In this document: positions 35,280-41,114 of the stretch, one piece after another
Numbering within the stretch: the first letter of the stretch is position 1
Layout of the letters: the number at the start of each line of letters is the position of its first letter
Assembly: GCA_049306095.1 (NCBI GenBank)
Contig: JBAQPU010000041.1
Location: 1-41,114, forward strand
Direction: 5' to 3'
DNA: 41,114 bases
Source of the DNA: UBA2336 sp049306095
Lineage (GTDB): Bacteria > Bacteroidota > Bacteroidia > Cytophagales > Cyclobacteriaceae
Notes under the pieces: model-generated
The model's input: only the letters and a program-made list of their open reading frames with translations
What the model was told of the DNA's origin: nothing
Databases searched by the model: none
Program-made: the position numbers and the translations under genes

Positions 35280-35639
35280 TCAATTTCTTGCTAATCCCGA
35301 TAGGTATAGGTTAAACTCAAGCGGGCTGCATTCTTCAAAGCCATCAGTTTTCAGGTCTTCAATGATTTCTTCATCAAAGTCCAGTTCGCGTACGATTAAC
35401 TCACCCTTGTCGGGAATAGTTAGTTCGGTTCCTTTAAACCGGATAGGGTCGACTTTTACCAGGAGTTGGAAGTCATCGAACCTCTTCTTAAAATATTGAT
35501 GTACAATGTTTTGACTTTTTGCCACGGATGTGATTTTAGTTGATGAAAATTCCTTCATTGGAATCGTTAAAGGTAGGAAGATGTTGATAAAAATACCGTT
35601 GGCGCTGATAATAACAATTGTACAATTATTGAACTCCAT
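35280..35639 (-). CDS. Hypothetical protein, 119 residues
   Basis: The product starts MEFNNCTIVIISANGIFINI and continues with a charged, plausible globular sequence (HQYFKKRFDDFQLLVKVDPI, ELTIPDKGELIVRELDFDEE, ECSPLEFNLYLSGLARN). No family is recognised and there is no signal peptide or membrane segment. I use ATG 35639; an ATG at 35693 would add 18 residues but would overlap the first bases of the THX gene on the other strand, sharing CATG. It is divergent from THX, whose promoter directly adjoins this start. Confidence 0.6.
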   Translation of the reverse strand: MEFNNCTIVIISANGIFINIFLPLTIPMKEFSSTKITSVAKSQNIVHQYFKKRFDDFQLLVKVDPIRFKGTELTIPDKGELIVRELDFDEEIIEDLKTDGFEECSPLEFNLYLSGLARN

Positions 35640-35670
35640 TTTGCAATCAACCACTGGTTTCTTATAATTG
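35640..35670 (+). promoter_or_regulatory. Candidate promoter of THX and the trp leader
   Basis: TTTG (35640-35643) is followed by exactly 19 bases and TATAATTG (35663-35670), which matches TAnnTTTG at all but one position. The expected start is near 35677, 15 bases before the THX ATG. I see no TAnnTTTG element inside the THX gene, so this may be the promoter for the trp genes too. Confidence 0.5.
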
Positions 35671-35691
35671 CTGCTGAATACATTTTGAAAC

Positions 35692-35877
35692 ATGGGAAAA
35701 GGAGATAAAAAATCGAAAAAAGGAAAGCGCTGGAAGGGCTCTTTTGGAGTTTCCAGAAGCAAAAATTCTATTAAAGCAAGATTGAAGAGATCTGCTTCTA
35801 AGAAAACAGCTACTTCGGTTGCTGCCGGAGTAACTCCTAAAGCAAAACGGACACCTAAGAAAAAGGCAGAAGCATAA
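35692..35877 (+). CDS. 30S ribosomal protein THX
   Basis: The 61-residue, strongly basic protein opens with MGKGDKKSKKGKRWKGSFGV, the signature of the Bacteroidota THX family (related to Thermus Thx, which sits in a cavity at the top of the 30S head). The Lys/Arg/Ala-rich C-terminal half is longer than in Thermus. The stop codon TAA at 35875-35877 overlaps the ATG of the trp leader peptide (TAATG). No separate terminator lies between it and the trp attenuator, so the attenuator hairpin is also its only visible transcript end. Confidence 0.85.
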   Translation: MGKGDKKSKKGKRWKGSFGVSRSKNSIKARLKRSASKKTATSVAAGVTPKAKRTPKKKAEA

Positions 35878-35948
35878 TGAAAATGAATAGTAACATAGCG
35901 TGGTGGTGGCACAGGTTCAGGTTGAATCGGTGTAAGGCTATGTGTTAA
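35877..35948 (+). CDS. trpL: trp operon leader peptide with three tandem Trp codons
   Basis: The frame from ATG 35877 encodes 23 residues, with the core MNSNIAWWWHRFRL; a second in-frame ATG lies at 35883. Three consecutive TGG codons occupy 35901-35909 and the stop TAA is 35946-35948. The first ATG overlaps the THX stop, so leader translation may depend on ribosomes finishing THX. A ribosome stalled at the Trp codons would leave bases from about 35925 free, exactly where the antiterminator begins. Three Trp in so short a peptide, placed before trpE, is strong evidence for a true leader. Confidence 0.85.
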   Translation: MKMNSNIAWWWHRFRLNRCKAMC

Positions 35949-35984
35949 TTTTTATTAAGAAATTATTGAAAGCCCGCTCCGATT
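35925..35984 (+). promoter_or_regulatory. trp antiterminator pairing
   Basis: AATCGG (35925-35930) can pair with CCGATT (35979-35984), and GGCT (35936-35939) with AGCC (35971-35974). This helix takes the left half of the terminator stem and so excludes the terminator. The upstream segment lies within the last codons of the leader peptide, where a ribosome that reaches the stop codon would cover it. Confidence 0.75.
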
Positions 35985-36008
35985 CATCGGAGCGGGTTTT
36001 TTGTTTTT
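35973..36008 (+). terminator. trp attenuator terminator hairpin
   Basis: CCCGCTCCGA (35973-35982) and TCGGAGCGGG (35987-35996) form a perfect 10-bp stem with a TTCA loop, followed by six T, one G and five T. It ends 18 bases before the trpE start. With the leader peptide and the competing antiterminator it makes a complete attenuator. Confidence 0.9.
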
Positions 36009-36026
36009 AAACAGTTGAATTAAGAA

Positions 36027-37409
36027 ATGAAATATAAAATACATAGTAAGTTGAAGAAGTTGCTGGCAGATACCCTCACTCCCGTGAACATATACCTGAA
36101 ACTTCGGGATGTGTTTGCGGGTAGCATTTTGCTGGAGAGCTCGGATTACCATGGACAGGAAAACAGCCTGTCGATGATTTGTTGTGACCCGATAGCGAGT
36201 TTTCAGGTAAAGGGTAATGTGGTAGAAAGTAATTTCCCGGATGGCCAAGTTGTTAAAAAAGAAATAACAAGCCGTGGTGACCTGGTTAATCAGTTAGATG
36301 ATTTCAGAGATGCCTTTAACGCTGAACCATCCTGCGGATTATTTGGATATATGAATTATGACGCGATACGTTTTTTTGAAGACATATCCATCAGCAAGAA
36401 AGAAGAACTTTTGCCCGATGCGATTTATAAACTGTATCGGTATGTCATTGTTATCGACCATTTCTCGAATCAGCTTACCCTAACCGAAAATTATTTAGAG
36501 GGAGGCAATGAAGATGACGGGCTGAAAAAAATTGAGCAATTGATTTTCAGTAACCGTTTTTCTACCTACTCTTTTCAATCGTCAGGAAATGAAACTTCCA
36601 ATATTTCCGATGAGCAGTATATTAATATGGTGAAAAAGGGAATTGAACACTGTAACAGGGGTGATGTTTTTCAAATTGTATTATCGCGCAGATTTTCAAG
36701 TCACTTTAAAGGAGATGAGTTTAATGTGTACCGGGCGCTGCGTTCGATTAACCCATCGCCTTATTTGTTCTATTTCGATTATGGAAGTTTTAAGCTGTTT
36801 GGTTCATCACCGGAGGCGCAGTTGCAGGTAAAAAATAGAGAAGCCAGTATTTATCCAATTGCAGGAACGTTCAGGCGAAGCGGTAATGATCAGGAAGATG
36901 CAGAGCTGGCTAATAAACTGGCAGCTGACGAAAAGGAAAATGCCGAGCATATTATGTTGGTAGATTTGGCACGGAATGATATGAGCCGAAATGCTTCCGA
37001 TGTAAGGGTAGAAGTTTTCAAAGAAATTCAATACTACTCACACGTTATTCATCTCGTCTCCAAAGTTACGGGTCGGTTAAAAAATGACGCATCGGTCTTT
37101 AAGATGGCTGCCGATACGTTTCCTGCAGGAACCTTATCAGGAGCGCCAAAGCATATGGCTATGACATTAATTAATCAGTATGAAAATGTAAATAGAAGTT
37201 TTTACGGAGGCACGATTGGGTTTATTAGCTTCAAAGGAGATTTTAACCATGCCATTATGATCCGAACGTTTCTGAGCAAGAACAACCAACTGATTTATCA
37301 GGCAGGCGCAGGAATTGTTTCTAAATCAAATCCGGAGATGGAATTGCAGGAAGTGAACAACAAACTGGCCGCTTTGCGAAGTGCAGTCGTGATGGCTCAA
37401 ACAATTTAA
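36027..37409 (+). CDS. trpE: Anthranilate synthase component I
   Basis: The 460-residue chorismate-using enzyme makes anthranilate, with ammonia supplied by TrpG. The N-terminal domain has the LLES motif (ILLESSDYHGQ), part of the tryptophan feedback site in known TrpE proteins, so feedback inhibition is likely. The catalytic domain holds FQIVLSRRF, SPEAQLQV, PIAGTFRRSG, ENAEHIMLVDLARND, FPAGTLSGAPK and QAGAGIVSKSNPE. PAGTLSGAPK and the trp context favour TrpE over PabB. It is the first structural gene after the attenuator and is followed by trpG after four bases. Confidence 0.96.
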   Translation: MKYKIHSKLKKLLADTLTPVNIYLKLRDVFAGSILLESSDYHGQENSLSMICCDPIASFQVKGNVVESNFPDGQVVKKEITSRGDLVNQLDDFRDAFNAEPSCGLFGYMNYDAIRFFEDISISKKEELLPDAIYKLYRYVIVIDHFSNQLTLTENYLEGGNEDDGLKKIEQLIFSNRFSTYSFQSSGNETSNISDEQYINMVKKGIEHCNRGDVFQIVLSRRFSSHFKGDEFNVYRALRSINPSPYLFYFDYGSFKLFGSSPEAQLQVKNREASIYPIAGTFRRSGNDQEDAELANKLAADEKENAEHIMLVDLARNDMSRNASDVRVEVFKEIQYYSHVIHLVSKVTGRLKNDASVFKMAADTFPAGTLSGAPKHMAMTLINQYENVNRSFYGGTIGFISFKGDFNHAIMIRTFLSKNNQLIYQAGAGIVSKSNPEMELQEVNNKLAALRSAVVMAQTI

Positions 37410-37413
37410 AATT

Positions 37414-37980
37414 ATGAGAATCCTTATCCTTGACAACTACGATTCCTTCACGTATAACCTTGTTCATATTATTCGTGAATTAAAAGTCGACTACGATGTA
37501 TTTCGAAATGACAAAATTTCGCTGCCGGATGTGGGTCGGTATGATAAGATTTTGCTTTCACCCGGTCCCGGACTTCCCGATGAGGCTGGAATTATGAAAG
37601 AGGTAATCAGGCAATATGGGCCAACAAAAAGTATACTGGGTGTTTGTCTGGGCCATCAGGGCATTGCCGAAGTGTACGGTGGTTCTTTGTATAACATTCC
37701 CAAAGTATTGCATGGGGTCACGTCAACAGCCCGGATACTTGATAAAAGTGAAAAACTTTTTGTGGGATTACCTGAAACATTTCAGGCTACTCATTATCAC
37801 TCGTGGGCTGTAACACCCGGTTTATTACCTGAGCAGCTAAAGGTAACAGCAGAAAATGACGAAGGGTTGATTATGGCTATTCGGCATACCAACTATGATG
37901 TGTGCGGTGTGCAATTTCACCCCGAATCCATCATGACTCCGGAGGGACCGAAAATAGTTGAGAATTGGTTGAAGAATTAA
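37414..37980 (+). CDS. trpG: Anthranilate synthase component II (glutamine amidotransferase)
   Basis: The 188-residue class I amidotransferase releases ammonia from glutamine for TrpE. The catalytic triad is visible: Cys in SILGVCLGHQGIAEVYGG and the His-Glu pair in VQFHPESIMTPEG. LSPGPGLPDEAG and HYHSWAV are also typical. It is a separate polypeptide, not fused to TrpD. In some bacteria the same subunit serves PabB; no such gene is seen here. A 68-base heptamer element separates it from trpD, the only large gap between structural genes in the operon. Confidence 0.95.
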   Translation: MRILILDNYDSFTYNLVHIIRELKVDYDVFRNDKISLPDVGRYDKILLSPGPGLPDEAGIMKEVIRQYGPTKSILGVCLGHQGIAEVYGGSLYNIPKVLHGVTSTARILDKSEKLFVGLPETFQATHYHSWAVTPGLLPEQLKVTAENDEGLIMAIRHTNYDVCGVQFHPESIMTPEGPKIVENWLKN

Positions 37981-38043
37981 ATGCTCGATACTGGATGCTG
38001 GATTCTCGATTCTAGCTTCTAGCATCCAGAATCCAGAATCGTA
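37981..38043. repeat. Heptamer repeat array I inside the trp operon
   Basis: Nine units follow one another: ATGCTCG, ATACTGG, ATGCTGG, ATTCTCG, ATTCTAG, CTTCTAG, CATCCAG, AATCCAG, AATCGTA. CTGGATGCT (37991-37999) pairs perfectly with AGCATCCAG (38021-38029), and in another register CTGGATTCT (37998-38006) with AGAATCCAG (38028-38036). It fills the trpG-trpD gap and could form an mRNA hairpin there. Confidence 0.75.
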
Positions 38044-38048
38044 TAATT

Positions 38049-39038
38049 ATGAAAACAATATTAAATGAATTAATTGATCATCAATCGCTAACAAAAGAAA
38101 CAGCGCGTGAAGTGTTGATCTCGCTGGCTTCCGGAAAGTACAATGCGAGTCAGATGAGCTCTTTCATGACGGTATACATGATGCGCAATATTACGGTGCA
38201 GGAATTACAAGGTTTTCGTGATGCCATGCTCGAGTTGTGTGTTCGGGTAAATTTTGATGAACCCGTGATGGATGTTTGCGGAACAGGGGGCGATGGAAAA
38301 AATACCTTTAATATTTCTACGCTCTCTTCTTTTGTCGTAGCAGCTGCGGGGCAACCTGTTGCTAAACACGGAAACTATGGTGTGTCATCAGCCTGCGGAT
38401 CTTCCAATGTATTGGAGTACTTCGGGTATACGTTTACAAATGATGTGGATGCATTGAAGCGCTCGGTTGATCGTGCAAACATTTGTTTCATGCATGCGCC
38501 ATTGTTTCACCCGGCTATGAAAAATGTAGCCCCTATTCGCAAAGCGTTAGGAGTGAAAACTTTTTTTAACATGCTCGGCCCGATGGTTAATCCTGCTTTT
38601 CCAAAAAAACAGCTCGTTGGAGTTTTTAGCCTGGAACTTGCGCGGCAGTATGGATACCTCTATCAAAATACAGAGAAGGACTTTGTGGTACTGCATACAC
38701 TGGGAGGGTATGATGAGATTTCATTGACAGGCCCTTTTAAATACTTCTTCAATGGAGGTGAACAACTAAGCGAACCATCAGACTTAGGCTTGCCTCAGGT
38801 TATGCAGGAAGATTTATGCGGAGGTGAAACGGTGGAAGAGTCGGCCAGGATTTTCATGAATATCCTGGAAGGGAAAGGGTCAGCTCAACAACAAGCGGCT
38901 GTCATTGCCAATGCGGGCATGGCTCTCTACTGTGCTAATCAACAGGCCGGTTTGAAACATGCTCTTGAACGGGCAAAAGAAGCTCTTCAGTCGGGTAAAG
39001 CGTTAGCATCATTTAAAAAATTACTAAATGAGTCATGA
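38049..39038 (+). CDS. trpD: Anthranilate phosphoribosyltransferase
   Basis: The 329-residue enzyme transfers phosphoribose from PRPP to anthranilate. The PRPP and metal-binding loop is VCGTGGDGKNTFNISTLSSF, followed by KHGNYGVSSACGSSNVLEYF, the anthranilate-site segment MHAPLFHPAMKNVAPIRKAL, and FFNMLGPMVNPAFPKKQLVGV. The HTLGGYDEISL segment is also typical of TrpD. The usual length and complete motifs suggest a working enzyme. Its stop overlaps the trpC ATG by four bases. Confidence 0.96.
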   Translation: MKTILNELIDHQSLTKETAREVLISLASGKYNASQMSSFMTVYMMRNITVQELQGFRDAMLELCVRVNFDEPVMDVCGTGGDGKNTFNISTLSSFVVAAAGQPVAKHGNYGVSSACGSSNVLEYFGYTFTNDVDALKRSVDRANICFMHAPLFHPAMKNVAPIRKALGVKTFFNMLGPMVNPAFPKKQLVGVFSLELARQYGYLYQNTEKDFVVLHTLGGYDEISLTGPFKYFFNGGEQLSEPSDLGLPQVMQEDLCGGETVEESARIFMNILEGKGSAQQQAAVIANAGMALYCANQQAGLKHALERAKEALQSGKALASFKKLLNES

Positions 39039-39838
39039 ATATACTTAATGAAATAGTGGCGCATAAACGGAAGGAAGTAGAGGAAAACAGAAATCATTTT
39101 CCTGTCAAACTTCTTGAGAAGAGCAGCTTCTTTGAAGCTTCCACTGCCTCGTTAAAGAAGTATATTCTGCGTGAAGACCGATCAGGAATTATTGCTGAGA
39201 TTAAACGCAAGTCGCCCTCGAAAGGAGTTATCAATAATGTAGTGTCAGTTGAACGCATTTCAACCGGGTATGTTCAGGCTGGGGCATCTGCCTTGTCGGT
39301 GTTAACAGATCATCATTTCTTTGGTGGCAGCAATGAAGATCTTGGTGTGGCTCGAAAATTCAATTCCTGTCCCATTCTCCGTAAAGATTTTGTGATTGAT
39401 GAGTATCAGATAATTGAGGCAAAAGCGATTGGGGCCGATGCTATTCTATTGATTGCTGCCGTGCTTAGCCCTGCGAGGATTAAAACGTTAGCCTTGTTTG
39501 CGCACGCCTTAGGATTGGAGGTGCTACTGGAAATTCATTCGGCAGATGAAATCATGCGTAATGCCGATGCTCCGGTTGACCTGATTGGTGTCAATAACCG
39601 TAATCTTAAAACCTTTGAGGTAAGCGTGGAGACTTCTAATACATTATTCCCTCTTATTCCTGACCACGTTGTTAAAGTTTCGGAAAGTGGAATTGATGAT
39701 CCTCGAGCAGTTATCGAATTAAGGAAGATTGGTTTTCAGAGCTTTTTAATTGGCCAAAAGTTTATGGAACAACCCGATCCTGTAAAGGCATGCCAGGAGT
39801 TTATTGATGAACTGAACAAGTTGAAAAGTAAGCCATGA
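39035..39838 (+). CDS. trpC: Indole-3-glycerol phosphate synthase
   Basis: The 267-residue TIM-barrel enzyme closes the indole ring of CdRP. Motifs in order: NEIVAHKRKEVEENR at the N-terminal extension, IIAEIKRKSPSKGVI (catalytic Lys), ALSVLTDHHFFGGS, PILRKDFVIDEYQI (second key Lys), EVLLEIHSADE, LIGVNNRNLKTF and VVKVSESGI. It is a stand-alone protein, not fused to TrpF. ATGA overlaps at both ends couple it to trpD and trpF. Confidence 0.96.
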   Translation: MNILNEIVAHKRKEVEENRNHFPVKLLEKSSFFEASTASLKKYILREDRSGIIAEIKRKSPSKGVINNVVSVERISTGYVQAGASALSVLTDHHFFGGSNEDLGVARKFNSCPILRKDFVIDEYQIIEAKAIGADAILLIAAVLSPARIKTLALFAHALGLEVLLEIHSADEIMRNADAPVDLIGVNNRNLKTFEVSVETSNTLFPLIPDHVVKVSESGIDDPRAVIELRKIGFQSFLIGQKFMEQPDPVKACQEFIDELNKLKSKP

Positions 39839-40461
39839 GTGTGAAGCTAAAGATTTGCGGAATGCGTGATCCTGAGAATATCCTGGAAGTGGCTGCCTTA
39901 CGACCCGACTTCATGGGGTTTATTTTTTATGGTGGTTCTCCGCGTTGCGTTCCTGATGATTGGGTGCTTCCGGAAATAGATGAGAGCATTCGTAGGGTTG
40001 GGGTTTTTGTAAACGAAAATCTGGACGTTGTCTTGAAAAGGGTAAAACGCCACCGACTTGATTTTGTGCAGTTACATGGCGATGAACCGGTTTTAGAGTG
40101 TGAGAAACTTAAGGCTGCCGGTGTGGGTGTTATTAAAGTATTTTCGGTAGACCACAGCTTTGATTTTAAGGTGACCAGTCGGTATAAAGGGAATGTTGAC
40201 TATTTTTTATTTGATACAAAAGGGAAGCATTATGGCGGTAATGCAAAAACGTTCGATTGGAATATCCTAAAGCAATACGACCAGGAGATTCCTTTTTTAC
40301 TGGGCGGAGGTATTGCACTTAATAATATTGATGATGCCGTCAGACTATCAGGAATGAATTTGCATGCTTTAGATCTAAACAGCGGAGCTGAGGTTAGTGC
40401 GGGGATAAAAGATGTTGATCAGGTTAAGCGAATAGTAGAAAATCTAAAATCTAAAATCTAA
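39835..40461 (+). CDS. trpF: Phosphoribosylanthranilate isomerase
   Basis: The 208-residue TIM-barrel enzyme turns PRA into CdRP. Catalytic motifs are LKICGMRDPENI (Cys general base), FVQLHGDE, the Asp in LFDTKGKHYGGNAKTFDW, FLLGGGI and ALDLNSGAEV. Its last codons and stop (from 40439) lie within a run of AAAATCT heptamers, so the C-terminal residues LKSKI are encoded by repeat sequence. One base separates the stop from the trpB ATG. Confidence 0.95.
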   Translation: MSVKLKICGMRDPENILEVAALRPDFMGFIFYGGSPRCVPDDWVLPEIDESIRRVGVFVNENLDVVLKRVKRHRLDFVQLHGDEPVLECEKLKAAGVGVIKVFSVDHSFDFKVTSRYKGNVDYFLFDTKGKHYGGNAKTFDWNILKQYDQEIPFLLGGGIALNNIDDAVRLSGMNLHALDLNSGAEVSAGIKDVDQVKRIVENLKSKI

Positions 40462-40465
40462 AATG
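40439..40465. repeat. Heptamer repeat array J at the trpF-trpB junction
   Basis: AAAATCT occurs three times in direct succession (40439-40459), followed by AAAATGA, which contains the trpB start codon. This is the most regular heptamer array in the window and it is partly translated. Confidence 0.7.
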
Positions 40466-41114
40466 AATTATTCAGTTGATGAGCGAGGGTATTACGGCAA
40501 ATTTGGAGGAGCTTATATTCCTGAAATGCTTTATCCGAATGTGGAAGAGCTACGGCTCAATTATCTGTCCATTATTCAGGGTCAGGAATTCAGAGATGAG
40601 TTTAATAAGTTATTGAAAGATTACGTTGGTCGCCCAACGCCACTGTATCGAGCGGGTATCCTTTCCGCGCGGCACCGCGCGAATATCTATTTAAAGCGCG
40701 AAGATTTATGCCATACCGGTGCGCATAAAATAAACAATACCATAGGGCAGATTTTGGTAGCCAAGCGTTTAGGGAAGAAGAAAATCATAGCCGAAACAGG
40801 AGCAGGCCAACACGGAGTGGCAACAGCAACGGTTTGCGCATTGATGGGAATGGAGTGCACTGTATACATGGGGAAATTGGATATGGAGCGCCAGCGCCCA
40901 AATGTAGAGCGCATGAGAATTTTGGGTACGAAGGTAGAGCCAGCGCTAAGCGGCAACATGACGTTGAAAGATGCCACCAACGAAGCCATGCGCCACTGGA
41001 TCAATCATCCGGATGATACTCATTATATAATCGGCTCGGTGGTTGGGCCCCATCCTTATCCGGATATGGTTGCACGGTTTCAATCCGTGATCAGCGAAGA
41101 AATCAGAGCACAAC
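40463..41114 (+). CDS. trpB: Tryptophan synthase beta subunit (partial, runs off the window)
   Basis: The first 217 residues are present; the 3' end lies outside. TrpB condenses indole and serine with PLP. The opening GYYGKFGGAYIPEML is typical, and the PLP lysine is in KREDLCHTGAHKINN (Lys89). AETGAGQHGVATATVCALMG, YMGKLDMERQRPNVERM and the start of the SVVGPHPYPDMV segment follow. It is the standard TrpB1 form. A trpA gene probably follows beyond the window edge. Confidence 0.95.
   Translation, partial: MNYSVDERGYYGKFGGAYIPEMLYPNVEELRLNYLSIIQGQEFRDEFNKLLKDYVGRPTPLYRAGILSARHRANIYLKREDLCHTGAHKINNTIGQILVAKRLGKKKIIAETGAGQHGVATATVCALMGMECTVYMGKLDMERQRPNVERMRILGTKVEPALSGNMTLKDATNEAMRHWINHPDDTHYIIGSVVGPHPYPDMVARFQSVISEEIRAQ

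Noticed and set aside
35694..35912. N-terminal extension of the hypothetical minus-strand gene across THX
   Set aside because: The extra segment is the complement of the THX coding sequence and has shadow-frame composition rich in Phe and Leu.
36027..37409. PabB rather than TrpE
   Set aside because: The LLES feedback motif, PAGTLSGAPK and the complete trp operon context all favour TrpE.

Overview
This window reads as a chromosomal segment of a gliding or adhesive member of the Bacteroidota, probably order Cytophagales. The evidence is T9SS type-B adhesins paired with PorP/SprF-family outer-membrane proteins, a parA-parB-DUF5683 cluster, a THX ribosomal protein gene, the absence of Shine-Dalgarno sequences, and several promoters matching the Bacteroidota pattern TTTG-N19-TAnnTTTG. 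I saw no tRNA, rRNA, CRISPR array, insertion sequence or prophage. The order assignment is inference.

Left part (about 0.1-11.05 kb, mostly minus strand): apaG, a SAM-dependent methyltransferase and a membrane-anchored coiled-coil protein run leftward. ung alone points right. A second leftward block is pyrG-yidC, then (after a terminator that overlaps a promoter) parA-parB-DUF5683-dapB-lepB. It covers CTP synthesis, membrane-protein insertion, chromosome partitioning, lysine/peptidoglycan precursor synthesis and signal peptide cleavage.

Middle part (11.2-30.0 kb, plus strand): two consecutive adhesin plus SprF-like cassettes. The first adhesin has 4247 residues, 16 tandem SprB repeats with a four-repeat superperiod, many PKD/Ig-like modules and a type-B sorting domain. 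The second has 1265 residues. Both share an uncharacterised N-terminal module, so the cassettes are probably ancient duplicates.

Right part (30.1-41.1 kb): a CCA-adding/HD tRNA nucleotidyltransferase, an ECF sigma factor overlapping a small membrane protein (candidate anti-sigma), an outer-membrane protein, an FtsE-like ATPase, a small-type transaldolase, the 4.5S SRP RNA with its promoter, a hypothetical gene, the 30S protein THX, and the operon trpE-G-D-C-F-B (trpB cut by the window end). Between THX and trpE lies a trp attenuator: a leader peptide with three consecutive Trp codons, mutually exclusive antiterminator and terminator hairpins, and a leader start codon that overlaps the THX stop codon. 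This suggests THX and the trp genes share one transcript, with the attenuator deciding whether it continues.

Scattered through at least ten intergenic gaps are arrays of degenerate heptanucleotides (core roughly NRAATCY), often arranged as inverted arms. Each array has its own sequence but keeps the 7-base period. They are not explained by the genes and look like a lineage-specific repeat family.
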